A DNA stretch of 64,000 nt, taken from assembly GCA_910584245.1 (NCBI GenBank), contig CAJTZF010000005.1, positions 96,402 to 160,401 of the forward strand, in the 5' to 3' direction. Both the position numbers and the translations under genes were made by a program. How positions within the stretch are numbered: position 1 is the stretch's first letter; each line of letters opens with the position of its first letter. Below, piece by piece: positions 37,508-46,944 of this stretch. Source of the DNA: an uncultured Eubacterium sp. Lineage in GTDB: Bacteria; Bacillota; Clostridia; Lachnospirales; Lachnospiraceae. Below the pieces are notes generated by a model, which saw only the letters and a list, made by a program, of their open reading frames with translations, did not search any database and was not told the DNA's origin.

Positions 37508-40201
37508 ATGTTTAAGAGAATACGTACGTATGTACAATCCAAGTTTGGCAGCGAGCTGGATATCCATGAAAAAACGGTTTGTTTCGTACTTGTACTCGCG
37601 TTTGCCATGTCTCTTGCGGGTATGTGCCGCGTATTCTTTGGCGCGGATATGCGGATCCTGTTTGCGCTGGCGCCGATGTGTTTCGTATCCGGGACTGCCC
37701 TTCGGCTGGCGGTTCAGCAGCACAAATGGAAACAGGCATGTTGGCTTTTGATTGCTGTGTCAAATACGGTATTATTTCCAATGCTCTTTGTGACAGGTGG
37801 GGGGCTTGAGAGCGGCACGCCTTATTATTTTGTGTTTGGACTGGCCTATGTTTTTTTGCTGCTGCACGGGAAGGAGCTTGTGGGGGGACTGTTTCTTTCG
37901 TTTGCCGGTTTATTTGTGGCCTTTTATATATCGTACCGGAACCCGGATGTTGTACTGCCGGTGCACGGGCGGTTATACGATTATATTGATTCCTTTCTCG
38001 CAATACTGATGGTCGGATGCTTTATCGGAATTGTCGTCCAAGTGCGGACATTGACGTATAACCGGGAGAAAAAACTGGCGGAGGAGCAGAAAACGGAGCT
38101 TGAGCAGGTGGTACATTCCAAAGATACGTTCTTTGCCAATATGAGCCACGAAATCCGGACGCCGATTAATACGATTATCGGGCTAAATGAAATGATTTTG
38201 CGGGAGGATATTTCCGATGAGATCGCGGAAAATGCGATTAATATCCAAAATGCCAGTAAAATGCTCCTGACTACGATAAACGACATATTGGATTTGTCAA
38301 AGCTGGAATCGGGAAAGATGGAAATTATTCCGGCACAGTACGAAGTCAGTTCTATGTTCAGTGATCTTGTGAATTTAATATGGATCCGTGCACATCAGAA
38401 GGAATTGGAATTTAAAGTGGATATTGACCCCAATATCCCGTCGATGCTTTATGGAGACGAGGTGAGGATTAAGCAGGTCATTACTAATATGCTTACGAAT
38501 GCCGTCAAATATACGGAAACGGGTTCCGTTACGCTGTCGGCAAAGGCGGAGCGCATTTCGCCAGTCACTATTTTGTTCCGCATTTCGGTGATTGATACCG
38601 GCAAGGGAATTCGGAAAGAAAGCCTCGAGGATCTGTTCCGTTCGTTTAAGAGGGTGGATGAGACGGTAAACCGGAATATCGAGGGAACCGGTCTCGGGCT
38701 GAGCATTTCCAAGCAGCTGCTGGATATGATGGGAGGGGAGATCTCCGTTGACAGCGTATATCATAAGGGGTCTACTTTTACAATTGAGCTACAGCAGGAT
38801 ATTGTGAATTCGAGGCCGATCGGGATGATTGATTTTGCGGCCCAGAAACAGCTCGGCAACCGCGAAAAATATAAGCAGGCTTTTGTGGCGCCGGATGCGA
38901 AGGTGCTCGTTGTGGATGACAACGATATGAACCGCATGGTTGCAAAAAAGCTTCTGCGTGGCACGAAGGCTAAGGTGGAAACGGTGGGGAGTGGAAAAGA
39001 ATGCCTGGAAAAGACTGCCGGTGAGACGTATCATGTGATTTTTATGGACCATATGATGCCGGATATGGACGGGGAGGAGACGCTTAAGGCGCTCCGCGCG
39101 CAGACGAAGGGATTTTGCCAGAAAGTTCCCGTTGTGGCCCTGACGGCAAATGTGATGGCAAATGCGGACCAGATCTATCAGGAGATGGGGTTTGACGGCT
39201 ATCTTGCAAAACCGATCAATGCGGCGTTGCTGGAGGCCAGCCTGCTGAAATATGTGCCGCCGGATTTGATTGAGTACATGTCAGAGGAGGATTTGTCAGA
39301 TTCCGGTGATGTAAGTGCTGTCAGCCAGATTACGAGTGCGAGAAAGAGGAAAATAGCGATTACCGCGGATTGTATTTGTGATCTGCCCAAGGAATTACTG
39401 GAACGGTTCCAGATACGTCTTATGTACTGTTATGTCCACACGAGGGAAGGGCGTTTTTGCGATATATCCGAGGTGTCTTCCGACAGCCTGCTGGAGTATT
39501 TGCAGGTTGAGGGGAACCATGCGCATTCTTCTACGGCGCCGCCTTCCGAATATGAATATTTTTTCGCAGATATGCTGGGAAGGGCAGAACAGGTAATACA
39601 CATTACGGCGACGACAGATCTGAGCGGCGCCTATCCCTATGCGCTCCAGGCGAGTAAAAGCTTTGATAATGTTACGGTAATCGATTCCGGGCACATAAGC
39701 AGCGGTCACGGCCTTATGGTATTGTTCGCGGCGAAGATGGCAGAGGAGGGAAAGAGTGTAAAAGTAATTTGTGATTCCATGAAAGAATTTGGAAATCTCG
39801 TGTGTTCGAATTTTCTTGTGCCGAGTACGGAGTCGCTCAACCGCAATGGAAAGGTGAACGGTGTCGTACATAAGATTTGCAGCGCCTTGCAGCTGCATCC
39901 GGTTCTGTATATGTCCAAAAATAAGTTGAAGGTGTGGAAAATTGAGATTGGAAATATGCGTCAGGTAAACCGGAGATATGTAAAAAAACTTTTGCATCAC
40001 AGCAACGATATTGATACGCGCATTTTATTTCTTACGTATGCGGGTTGCAGTATGAGCCAGCTGGATGTTATATTAGAGGAAGTGAAAAAGTATGTTGACT
40101 TTCAAAAAATAGTCGTGCAGAAAGCATCCGCAACGGTGTCCAGCAATTGTGGCGTGGGCACATTTGGGCTTATGTTTCTGAGGAAAGAGGACGACGAATA
40201 A
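37508..40201 (+). CDS. Membrane hybrid histidine kinase-receiver fused to a DegV lipid-binding domain
   Basis: About 897 residues. Six membrane helices (about 20-180); HisKA with H214 (NMSHEIRTPINTIIGL); HATPase with NMLTNAVKYT, DTGKGIRKE and GTGLGLSISKQLL; receiver with D514 (FMDHMMPDMDGEE), Thr in VALTANV and Lys in LAKPI. From about residue 615 to the end there is a complete DegV domain: KIAITADCICDLPKELLERF, then SSTAPPSEYEYFF, TATTDLSGAYPYALQAS, VIDSGHISSGHGLMV, and the second lobe with HPVLYMSKNKLKV and SNCGVGTFGL. DegV (FakB-like) proteins bind a fatty acid between two lobes. The fusion suggests a kinase that senses or is tuned by lipid (inference). There is no Hpt domain. A GTG at 37499 is an alternative start. 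Confidence 0.9.
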   Translation: MFKRIRTYVQSKFGSELDIHEKTVCFVLVLAFAMSLAGMCRVFFGADMRILFALAPMCFVSGTALRLAVQQHKWKQACWLLIAVSNTVLFPMLFVTGGGLESGTPYYFVFGLAYVFLLLHGKELVGGLFLSFAGLFVAFYISYRNPDVVLPVHGRLYDYIDSFLAILMVGCFIGIVVQVRTLTYNREKKLAEEQKTELEQVVHSKDTFFANMSHEIRTPINTIIGLNEMILREDISDEIAENAINIQNASKMLLTTINDILDLSKLESGKMEIIPAQYEVSSMFSDLVNLIWIRAHQKELEFKVDIDPNIPSMLYGDEVRIKQVITNMLTNAVKYTETGSVTLSAKAERISPVTILFRISVIDTGKGIRKESLEDLFRSFKRVDETVNRNIEGTGLGLSISKQLLDMMGGEISVDSVYHKGSTFTIELQQDIVNSRPIGMIDFAAQKQLGNREKYKQAFVAPDAKVLVVDDNDMNRMVAKKLLRGTKAKVETVGSGKECLEKTAGETYHVIFMDHMMPDMDGEETLKALRAQTKGFCQKVPVVALTANVMANADQIYQEMGFDGYLAKPINAALLEASLLKYVPPDLIEYMSEEDLSDSGDVSAVSQITSARKRKIAITADCICDLPKELLERFQIRLMYCYVHTREGRFCDISEVSSDSLLEYLQVEGNHAHSSTAPPSEYEYFFADMLGRAEQVIHITATTDLSGAYPYALQASKSFDNVTVIDSGHISSGHGLMVLFAAKMAEEGKSVKVICDSMKEFGNLVCSNFLVPSTESLNRNGKVNGVVHKICSALQLHPVLYMSKNKLKVWKIEIGNMRQVNRRYVKKLLHHSNDIDTRILFLTYAGCSMSQLDVILEEVKKYVDFQKIVVQKASATVSSNCGVGTFGLMFLRKEDDE

Positions 40202-40216
40202 AGAATGGAGGAAGGT

Positions 40217-40690
40217 ATGAAAAGAGACAGGTGTCAGTCTATGGTAATCCGGGAAGACCGAATTTTACTGGTCGAGCATGTATTATTTGGAAGAGATTTT
40301 TATACGCTGCCCGGCGGTGGAATCGAGGAGGGGGAGACTCCTGAGCAGGCAGCGCTCCGTGAGTTGTCGGAGGAATGTAATGTGTCCGGGAAAATTGTCC
40401 GGCCGCTGACGGTCGAATATAAACCCGATTTGGAAAGCCGGGTATATACATTTCAGGTAGAGATTCCGGAGGAGGAACGGCCGCTCAAAGGTATTGACCC
40501 GGAGCTGCCGGAGGACGAACAGTCGATCGTCGGTGTGGCGTGGCTGCGTCTGGACGAGATATCGGAGAGGGACAGAGCCTATCTCTTTGGCGCGGGATTG
40601 ATGCGCATTCCGTTTTTTCACGACGAGGTATTGGAGTGGGATGGCGGGGATATAAGTTATCCGAAAAAAAATGCTTCCATTATTTCATAA
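40217..40690 (+). CDS. NUDIX hydrolase
   Basis: About 157 residues. The Nudix box reads GGGIEEGETPEQAALRELSEE, matching G-x5-E-x7-R-E-U-x-E-E-x-G-U with Cys-Asn where the final G is usual. Such enzymes hydrolyse nucleoside diphosphates linked to another group; the substrate cannot be assigned. ATG 40217 has GGAGG 5 nt upstream and is preferred to ATG 40205, which overlaps that site. It is 15 bp after the DegV-fused kinase, so probably co-transcribed with the signalling genes. Confidence 0.9.
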   Translation: MKRDRCQSMVIREDRILLVEHVLFGRDFYTLPGGGIEEGETPEQAALRELSEECNVSGKIVRPLTVEYKPDLESRVYTFQVEIPEEERPLKGIDPELPEDEQSIVGVAWLRLDEISERDRAYLFGAGLMRIPFFHDEVLEWDGGDISYPKKNASIIS

Positions 40691-40693
40691 ATA

Positions 40694-40702
40694 TGGTATA
40701 AT
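40694..40702 (+). promoter_or_regulatory. Extended -10 promoter of pnp
   Basis: TGG followed by TATAAT (40697-40702) forms an extended -10. The -35 region (CTTCCA, 17 bp upstream) is weak. pnp therefore has its own promoter despite its distance from rpsO. Confidence 0.55.
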
Positions 40703-40744
40703 ATATACGTATGCGTAGAAGAATTTTAAAGGAGAAAAAGAAAT

Positions 40745-42838
40745 ATGTATAAGACGTTTTCAATGGAGCTTGCTGGACGAACTCTTTCTGTAGATATTGG
40801 ACGAGTTGCCGCACAAGCGAATGGTGCAGCATTTATGCATTATGGAGATACAGTTGTATTGAGTACGGCAACTGCGTCGGAGAAGCCAAGGGAGGGGATT
40901 GATTTTTTCCCACTCAGTGTAGAATATAATGAAAAAATGTATGCAGTAGGAAAGATACCTGGTGGTTTTACGAGGAGAGAGGGAAAGCCTTCGGACAACG
41001 CGATTTTGACCTGCCGTGTCATTGACCGTCCCATGCGTCCGCTTTTTCCAAAGGATTACCGAAATGACGTAACGCTGGAAAATCTGGTTATGTGTGTAGA
41101 CCAGGACTGCAGTCCGGAACTGACGGCGATGCTTGGCTCCGCACTTGCTACGTGCATTTCTGATATTCCATTTGATGGCCCGACGGCGGCGACACAGATT
41201 GGTCTGGTTGGGGACGAGCTTATCGTGAACCCGACTTCCGAACAGAGACAGGTTTCGGATTTGTCGCTTACGGTTGCTTCCACAAGGGATAAGGTGATTA
41301 TGATTGAGGCGGGAGCCAACGAGGTACCGGAAGATAAAATGATTGAAGCCATTTATATGGCGCACGGAGTGAATGGACAGATTATTGAATTCTTTGATAA
41401 AATCGTAGCCGAATGCGGAAAGGAAAAGCACGCGTACGAGCACTTCGACACGCCGGAGGATTTGTATGACGATATGGTTTCCTTTATTACGCCGGAAGCG
41501 ATGGAGGAAGCAGTATTTACAGATGTGAAGCAAGTGAGGGAAGAGAATATCCGCAAGATAAAAGACCAGCTCGAAGAGCGCTATGCCGAAGAGCATCCGG
41601 AGTGGCTTGACCTGATTGACGAGGCAGTGTACAAATTCCAGAAGAAGACGGTCCGGAAGATGATACTGAAAGACCACAAGCGGCCGGACGGACGTGAGAT
41701 CACACAAATACGTCCGCTGTCAGCGGAGATTGATGTGCTTCCGACGGTACATGGGTCGGGACTGTTTGCGAGAGGGCAGACACAGGTTCTCAATGTGACG
41801 ACGCTCGCACCTCTGGTAGAGAGACAGAAGCTCGATGGATTAGATGAAAACCATACGTCGAAGCGTTATATCCACCACTACAATTTCCCATCTTATTCGG
41901 TAGGTGAGACGAGGCCGAGCAGGGGGCCGGGCCGCCGGGAAATCGGACATGGTGCTCTTGCTGAGAGAGCGCTTGTGCCAGTGCTTCCGTCCGAGGAAGA
42001 ATTTCCTTACACGATACGTACCGTATCAGAAATTATGGAATCGAATGGATCGACTTCACAGGGAAGTATTTGTGCGTCTACGCTTTCGCTTATGGCGGCC
42101 GGCGTACCGCTCAAGGCAGCAGTAGCGGGTATTTCTGTCGGGCTCGTGACGGGTGATACGGATGACGATTATTTGATTCTTACCGATATCCAGGGACTTG
42201 AGGATTTCTTTGGCGATATGGACTTTAAGGTTGCCGGAACGCATAAAGGGATAACGGCAATCCAGATGGATATCAAAATACATGGCCTGACGCGTGAAAT
42301 TGTGGAAGGTGCGATTTATAGGACGAAAGAGGCGAGGACATATATCCTGGATGAGGTGATGTCAAAGGCCATTGCGGAGCCGCGCGAGGAGGTCAATGAA
42401 TATGCGCCAAAGATTAAACAGATTATGATTGACCCGTCAAAAATCGGCGATGTGGTCGGCCAGCGCGGAAAGACGATTAACACATTGATTGAGCGCACGG
42501 GTGTGAAAATTGACATTACAGACGATGGCGCTGTATCTGTGTGCGGCACGGATAAGGCGATGATGGATGAAGCGATCCGTCTGATCCAGATTATTGTTAC
42601 AGATTTTGAAAAGGGACAGATTCTGGAGGGAACAGTCGTAAGCATTAAGGACTTTGGTGCATTTATCGAATTTGCTCCCGGCAAGGAAGGTATGGTCCAT
42701 ATATCTAATATCTGTAAGAGAAGAATTAATCATGTGGAGGACGAGCTTACCCTCGGCGACAAGGTCAAGGTCGTATGTCTTGGAAAGGACAAAATGGGGA
42801 GAATCTCGTTCAGCATGAAGGATGTAGGAGAGCGGTAA
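40745..42838 (+). CDS. pnp: Polyribonucleotide nucleotidyltransferase (PNPase)
   Basis: 697 residues. Phosphorolytic 3'-5' exoribonuclease and component of RNA turnover. Two RNase PH-like domains (about 1-220 and 305-545) flank a helical domain. The second core carries FPSYSVGETRPSRGPGRREIGHG and SNGSTSQGSICASTLSLMAAG. KH (about 550-615: GDVVGQRGKTINTLIERTGV) and S1 (about 620-690: GTVVSIKDFGAFIEFAPGKEG) domains complete the normal layout. AAAGGAG lies about 9 nt before the start. Confidence 0.98.
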   Translation: MYKTFSMELAGRTLSVDIGRVAAQANGAAFMHYGDTVVLSTATASEKPREGIDFFPLSVEYNEKMYAVGKIPGGFTRREGKPSDNAILTCRVIDRPMRPLFPKDYRNDVTLENLVMCVDQDCSPELTAMLGSALATCISDIPFDGPTAATQIGLVGDELIVNPTSEQRQVSDLSLTVASTRDKVIMIEAGANEVPEDKMIEAIYMAHGVNGQIIEFFDKIVAECGKEKHAYEHFDTPEDLYDDMVSFITPEAMEEAVFTDVKQVREENIRKIKDQLEERYAEEHPEWLDLIDEAVYKFQKKTVRKMILKDHKRPDGREITQIRPLSAEIDVLPTVHGSGLFARGQTQVLNVTTLAPLVERQKLDGLDENHTSKRYIHHYNFPSYSVGETRPSRGPGRREIGHGALAERALVPVLPSEEEFPYTIRTVSEIMESNGSTSQGSICASTLSLMAAGVPLKAAVAGISVGLVTGDTDDDYLILTDIQGLEDFFGDMDFKVAGTHKGITAIQMDIKIHGLTREIVEGAIYRTKEARTYILDEVMSKAIAEPREEVNEYAPKIKQIMIDPSKIGDVVGQRGKTINTLIERTGVKIDITDDGAVSVCGTDKAMMDEAIRLIQIIVTDFEKGQILEGTVVSIKDFGAFIEFAPGKEGMVHISNICKRRINHVEDELTLGDKVKVVCLGKDKMGRISFSMKDVGER

Positions 42839-42876
42839 GCTTTCAGGGAATGGGAGAACATAGGAAAAATGATAAA

Positions 42877-42912
42877 GCGAGCTCAGATTTTGTAGCTCGC
42901 CTTATCCTTTTG
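42877..42912 (+). terminator. Intrinsic terminator after pnp
   Basis: GCGAGCT (42877-42883) pairs with AGCTCGC (42894-42900) around a 10 nt loop, followed by a T-rich tail. Confidence 0.8.
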
Positions 42913-43008
42913 TAATTATGAATATTTTTAAAAAAATGTCGCACTCTAGTAGAGAACTCTTTTAGGAGAAGCTGTGGAATAAATGGTAATGAGAAAGGTG
43001 AGTGTGAC

Positions 43009-43635
43009 ATGGACAAAGATGCGATCCGGGAATATGGAAAATGCCAGCTTGGAGGAATCCAGCTGTTATCTATTATTGGAGAGATTGAGGGACATGAGTG
43101 TGTCTCAGAAAATACGAAATCGACAAAATATGAACATCTGCTTCCGATTCTGGCGTCGGTTGAGGAGGATGAGGATACGAAGGGAATTTTATTTCTCGTC
43201 AATACGGTGGGAGGAGATGTATCCTGCGGACTTGCCTTGGCGGAAATGATTGCGGGAATCAGCAAGCCGACGGTTTCGCTTATTATTGGTGACAGCCATT
43301 CCATTGGCGTTCCTCTGGCGGTGGCGACGGACTACTCGTTTATCGTGCCAAGCGCTACGATGATTATTCACCCTGTGCGGATGAGCGGTATGGTGATTGG
43401 AGCGCCCCAGACATATGGGCAATTTCAGCAGATCCAGGACCGGATCATAGATTTTATCGTCCGGAACTGCCAGGCGGAGAAGCACAGAATCGAGGAATTA
43501 ATGATGAATCCCTGCATGCTTTCAAAGGATTTGGGAACGGTGCTCGTAGGACAGGAAGCGGTGGAGGAGAAGCTTGTCAATGAGGTCGGGACGATTTCGA
43601 CGGCATTACATTATATAAAAGAATTGGTAAAATAG
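43009..43635 (+). CDS. ClpP-fold serine protease, TepA/YmfB type
   Basis: 208 residues. Non-ATPase-linked ClpP relative (translocation-enhancing protein family). The oxyanion strand is VNTVGGDVSCGLALAEMI; the nucleophile is S98 in GDSHSIG, and H121 in MIIHPVRM is the general base. The length is close to that of B. subtilis TepA, which lies near spoIIIE in that genome as this gene lies next to ftsK here. The start has AAAGGTGAG upstream. It is followed at 18 bp by ftsK/spoIIIE. Confidence 0.9.
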   Translation: MDKDAIREYGKCQLGGIQLLSIIGEIEGHECVSENTKSTKYEHLLPILASVEEDEDTKGILFLVNTVGGDVSCGLALAEMIAGISKPTVSLIIGDSHSIGVPLAVATDYSFIVPSATMIIHPVRMSGMVIGAPQTYGQFQQIQDRIIDFIVRNCQAEKHRIEELMMNPCMLSKDLGTVLVGQEAVEEKLVNEVGTISTALHYIKELVK

Positions 43636-43653
43636 ACGGAAAGGTAAAAAGAC

Positions 43654-46068
43654 ATGGCAAAGAAAAAGAGAAAACCGGTGAAGAAAGGCCAGGCCGCTTC
43701 CCCATTGAAAAGGGAGATCACATTACTTGTGATTATCATTTTTTCCATCTTGTCATTGCTGAGTCTGTTTGATTTGTGCGGTGCGGGTGGGAAGCTGCTC
43801 AGCAGCCTTCTGTTTGGGCTCTTCGGGGCAGCTTCCTATCTGTTTCCGGTTTATCTGCCCATAGCCAGCGGGCTATATATTTCAAATGAAGAAAATACGG
43901 AGCTTAAACGGAAAATAATTTATAGTATAGGATGTTACATAAGCTTATGCGGTATATTCCAGTGGGTGGTTGACAGCGGGGCAGACGGCTTAATTGAAAT
44001 TTTTAAGATGTGCAGCAGTGAACATATAGGCGGCGGATTAATAGGAGGACTGCTTTCTTATCTTTTAACGCTTGCGGCCGGGAGAGCGGGCGCGCTTATC
44101 GTCATTTTCGGGCTGATGCTGCTGTTCGTCATGCTGATTACGAGGAAGCTCATTTTTGCGGCGATCCGGGATTTGTATGAGGAATCCTCTTTTGCCAGGC
44201 GGGACGCATATGAGGAGGAGGAAGCGGCTGCTGCGGAGCCTTCCCCGGTTAGGGCCCGGAGAGAGTCTGGTTCACAGAGACAGATGAGGGTGCATACATT
44301 TGAGAAGAAGAAAAAGAAGAAGAAGGCGGAGAAACCTCAGGAAGAAGTAAAACAGGAAAATGAGACTCCGGTGGTATCCCAAACAGCGGAGAGCAAGAAG
44401 AAGCCGGATATTTCGATTATCCGTGACGAGAGCCAGCCGGTGGCTGAAATACCGGTATACAAGGAGGAGCTTGAGACAAAATTTGGAGCGAAGGAGAAGA
44501 AACCTGCGCCCCCGGTTATAGAAAAGGCGGAGCCTGTGAAGGAGAAGGAAGAAGTCCCGCGCCAAAAGGCGGAACCCGACGCTGTTCCAGAGGGGGACAA
44601 TACGTACCTGTTTCCCTCGATGGATTTGCTCTCGAAACCAAAGGGAGGCACAAGTGCCAGTGACGATGATTTGATACATACGGCGTCAAAACTACAGCAG
44701 ACGCTGGAGAGCTTTGGCGTGAAGGTAAAGATGGGGGACGTCAGCTGCGGGCCGAGCGTCACCCGGTATGAACTGGTACCGGAACAGGGAGTGAAGGTGA
44801 GCAGCATTACGAGACTGGCGGATGATATCAAGCTGAGCCTGGCGGCCCCGGATATACGAATCGAAGCGCCGATACCGGGAAAGGCGGCGGTGGGAATTGA
44901 AGTCCCGAATGCCAAGCGGAATATGGTTACGCTCCGTGAGCTGTTGGAGAGTAAGGAATTTCAAAAATCAAAGTCCAATGTGTCGTTCGCCGTGGGAAAG
45001 GATATCGGAGGCAGGACTGTGGTGACGGATATTGCAAAAATGCCGCATATGCTCGTGGCGGGGGCGACGGGTTCTGGTAAATCGGTCTGCATTAATACAT
45101 TAATTATGAGCATTCTTTACAAGGCGTCGCCGGATGATGTTAAATTTATTATGGTTGATCCGAAGATGGTAGAGTTGACGGCATATGCAGATATTCCGCA
45201 TCTGATGATTCCGGTCGTGACGGATCCTAAAAAGGCATCTGCCGCACTGAACTGGGCTGTCCAGGAAATGACGGTCCGTTACAATAAATTTGCCGAATTG
45301 GGAGTCCGGGACAGGAAGAGCTACAATAAAAAGATTGCAGCACTTAAGCATAATGAGGATGGAACGTATGAGAAGATGTGCCAGATCGTCATAATCGTGG
45401 ATGAGTTTGCCGATTTGATGATGGTAGCCCCCGGCGAGGTGGAAGAGGCGGTGTGCCGTCTGGCACAGCTGGCGAGGGCGGCGGGCATACACCTTGTGCT
45501 TGCGACGCAGCGTCCGTCTGTCAACGTAATCACAGGTCTCATCAAGGCAAATATCCCGTCGCGGATCGCGCTTTCTGTATCCTCTGCGATTGATTCCAGA
45601 ACGATTATCGACGGGGCGGGCGCGGAGAAGCTGCTGGGAAATGGCGATATGCTTTTTGCCCCTCAGGATTATCCAAAACCGGTCCGGATTCAGGGCGCTT
45701 TTGTGTCCGATGAGGACAGGGATAATGTTATCGCATTTTTGCGGCAGCAGCAGAAAGAGCCTGCATATGATGAGGAGATCACCAAGCACATCGAGGAAAA
45801 TCCCGTGGGAACGAAAACAGGGCCCGGCGGGGCGGCGGGAGGAAGCGACCAGGATGAGCTGTTCGCCGAGGCGGCCCATTTCATTATTGAGAAGGATAAG
45901 GCATCAATCGGAATGCTGCAGCGCGCATTCCGCATCGGTTTTAACCGTGCCGCCCGCATTATGGACCAGCTGTGCGAGGCGGGCGTTGTCGGGCCGGAGG
46001 AGGGAACAAAGCCTAGGACGATATTGATGTCGCAGGAACAGTTTGAAAACTATTTGGAAGGAGAATGA
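43654..46068 (+). CDS. ftsK: DNA translocase FtsK/SpoIIIE
   Basis: 804 residues. Hexameric septal DNA pump for chromosome segregation or sporulation. Four or five membrane helices (about 25-180), a charged linker rich in Lys/Glu/Pro (about 180-335), then the alpha-beta motor with Walker A AGATGSGKSVCIN, Walker B VIIVDEFADLMM and LARAAGIHLVLATQRPSVNVITG. The C-terminal winged-helix gamma domain (about 735-804; KASIGMLQRAFRIGFNRAAR) recognises polar KOPS/SRS sites. Whether it acts in division or in sporulation (SpoIIIE) cannot be told from the sequence. The last codons overlap a possible ATG of the next gene. Confidence 0.95.
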   Translation: MAKKKRKPVKKGQAASPLKREITLLVIIIFSILSLLSLFDLCGAGGKLLSSLLFGLFGAASYLFPVYLPIASGLYISNEENTELKRKIIYSIGCYISLCGIFQWVVDSGADGLIEIFKMCSSEHIGGGLIGGLLSYLLTLAAGRAGALIVIFGLMLLFVMLITRKLIFAAIRDLYEESSFARRDAYEEEEAAAAEPSPVRARRESGSQRQMRVHTFEKKKKKKKAEKPQEEVKQENETPVVSQTAESKKKPDISIIRDESQPVAEIPVYKEELETKFGAKEKKPAPPVIEKAEPVKEKEEVPRQKAEPDAVPEGDNTYLFPSMDLLSKPKGGTSASDDDLIHTASKLQQTLESFGVKVKMGDVSCGPSVTRYELVPEQGVKVSSITRLADDIKLSLAAPDIRIEAPIPGKAAVGIEVPNAKRNMVTLRELLESKEFQKSKSNVSFAVGKDIGGRTVVTDIAKMPHMLVAGATGSGKSVCINTLIMSILYKASPDDVKFIMVDPKMVELTAYADIPHLMIPVVTDPKKASAALNWAVQEMTVRYNKFAELGVRDRKSYNKKIAALKHNEDGTYEKMCQIVIIVDEFADLMMVAPGEVEEAVCRLAQLARAAGIHLVLATQRPSVNVITGLIKANIPSRIALSVSSAIDSRTIIDGAGAEKLLGNGDMLFAPQDYPKPVRIQGAFVSDEDRDNVIAFLRQQQKEPAYDEEITKHIEENPVGTKTGPGGAAGGSDQDELFAEAAHFIIEKDKASIGMLQRAFRIGFNRAARIMDQLCEAGVVGPEEGTKPRTILMSQEQFENYLEGE

Positions 46069-46070
46069 CT

Positions 46071-46940
46071 ATGAGAGGATGGATAATTGTAAATGGTTTT
46101 TTGTACACGAATAAATTTTCGGAAATTACCCAGATGTTCACGGAAGCGGCGGACAGACAACGCGTTATCCTGGATGTTAAATCCAATACCGAAATTTATA
46201 CGGGAATTTTTGAGATTGACCGCTCCGTCAAAAAGCCTGATTTTGTCCTGTTCTGGGATAAGGATATTATTTTAGCGCGGTATCTTGAGCTTGCGGGGAT
46301 ACCGGTGTTTAACAGCAGCAGTGCAATTGAAATCTGTGACGACAAGAGGAAGGCATATACCGCTTTTTTGAAGGCGGGGCTGCCGATTCCACTGACGATT
46401 TCAGCGCCGATGACGTACGAGAATATCGGTTTTTCATCGCTGAAGTTTGTGAAGCCGATTATTCAGAAACTGGGGTATCCGGTCATTCTCAAGGAGGCGT
46501 TCGGTTCCTTTGGCGACCAGGTGTACAAGGTAGACGATCCGAAAACGTTAAAGAGGATGCTGCTCGAGCTCCAGAAGACGCCGTTCCTTTTTCAGAAGTA
46601 CATAAGCACGAGCCACGGACAGGATGTGCGCGTCCAGGTTGTCGGCGGGAAAGTGATCGCAAGTATGCGGCGGTTTTCCGACAAGGATTTCCGCGCGAAT
46701 ATTACATATGGCGGAAGCAAGGAGAAATTCGAGCCGGATGAGAAGGCGCGTGCGCTCGCGATTGCGGCGTGCAAGGCGGTCGGGTGTGATTTCGGCGGCG
46801 TGGATCTTTTGTTTGCCGAAAAAGGGTTTGTCGTCTGCGAAGTTAATTCCAACGCCCATTTTAAAAATCTTTACGACTGTACGAGGGTAAATGCCGCGGA
46901 TGCTGTCATAGAGTACATTGTAGCAAAGGTGAACCGTTAG
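46071..46940 (+). CDS. RimK-like ATP-grasp ligase (first of a tandem pair)
   Basis: About 289 residues. ATP-grasp enzyme of the RimK group, which forms amide bonds between a carboxylate and an amine (often alpha-L-glutamate). Visible features are the substrate domain with [21 protein letters not shown], the lysine in YPVILKEAFGSFG, FQKYISTSHGQDVRVQVVGG, and metal ligands in GGVDLLFAEKGFVVCEVNSN. It is a full-length catalytic unit. ATG 46071 with AAGGAGA upstream is preferred to ATG 46065, which overlaps the ftsK stop. It is followed 4 bp later by a second, more divergent ATP-grasp gene. The substrate is not known. Confidence 0.88.
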   Translation: MRGWIIVNGFLYTNKFSEITQMFTEAADRQRVILDVKSNTEIYTGIFEIDRSVKKPDFVLFWDKDIILARYLELAGIPVFNSSSAIEICDDKRKAYTAFLKAGLPIPLTISAPMTYENIGFSSLKFVKPIIQKLGYPVILKEAFGSFGDQVYKVDDPKTLKRMLLELQKTPFLFQKYISTSHGQDVRVQVVGGKVIASMRRFSDKDFRANITYGGSKEKFEPDEKARALAIAACKAVGCDFGGVDLLFAEKGFVVCEVNSNAHFKNLYDCTRVNAADAVIEYIVAKVNR

Positions 46941-46944
46941 GGCG

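Noticed and set aside
37472..38003. Antisense frames opposite the membrane region of the DegV-fused kinase
   Set aside because: The plus strand encodes continuous membrane helices and kinase domains in an operon; the antisense products have no coherent features.
44280..44340. Long run of AAG/AAA codons in ftsK considered as a frameshift or phase-variable site
   Set aside because: The frame stays open, the linker of FtsK/SpoIIIE is normally charged and variable, and the motor domain follows in frame.
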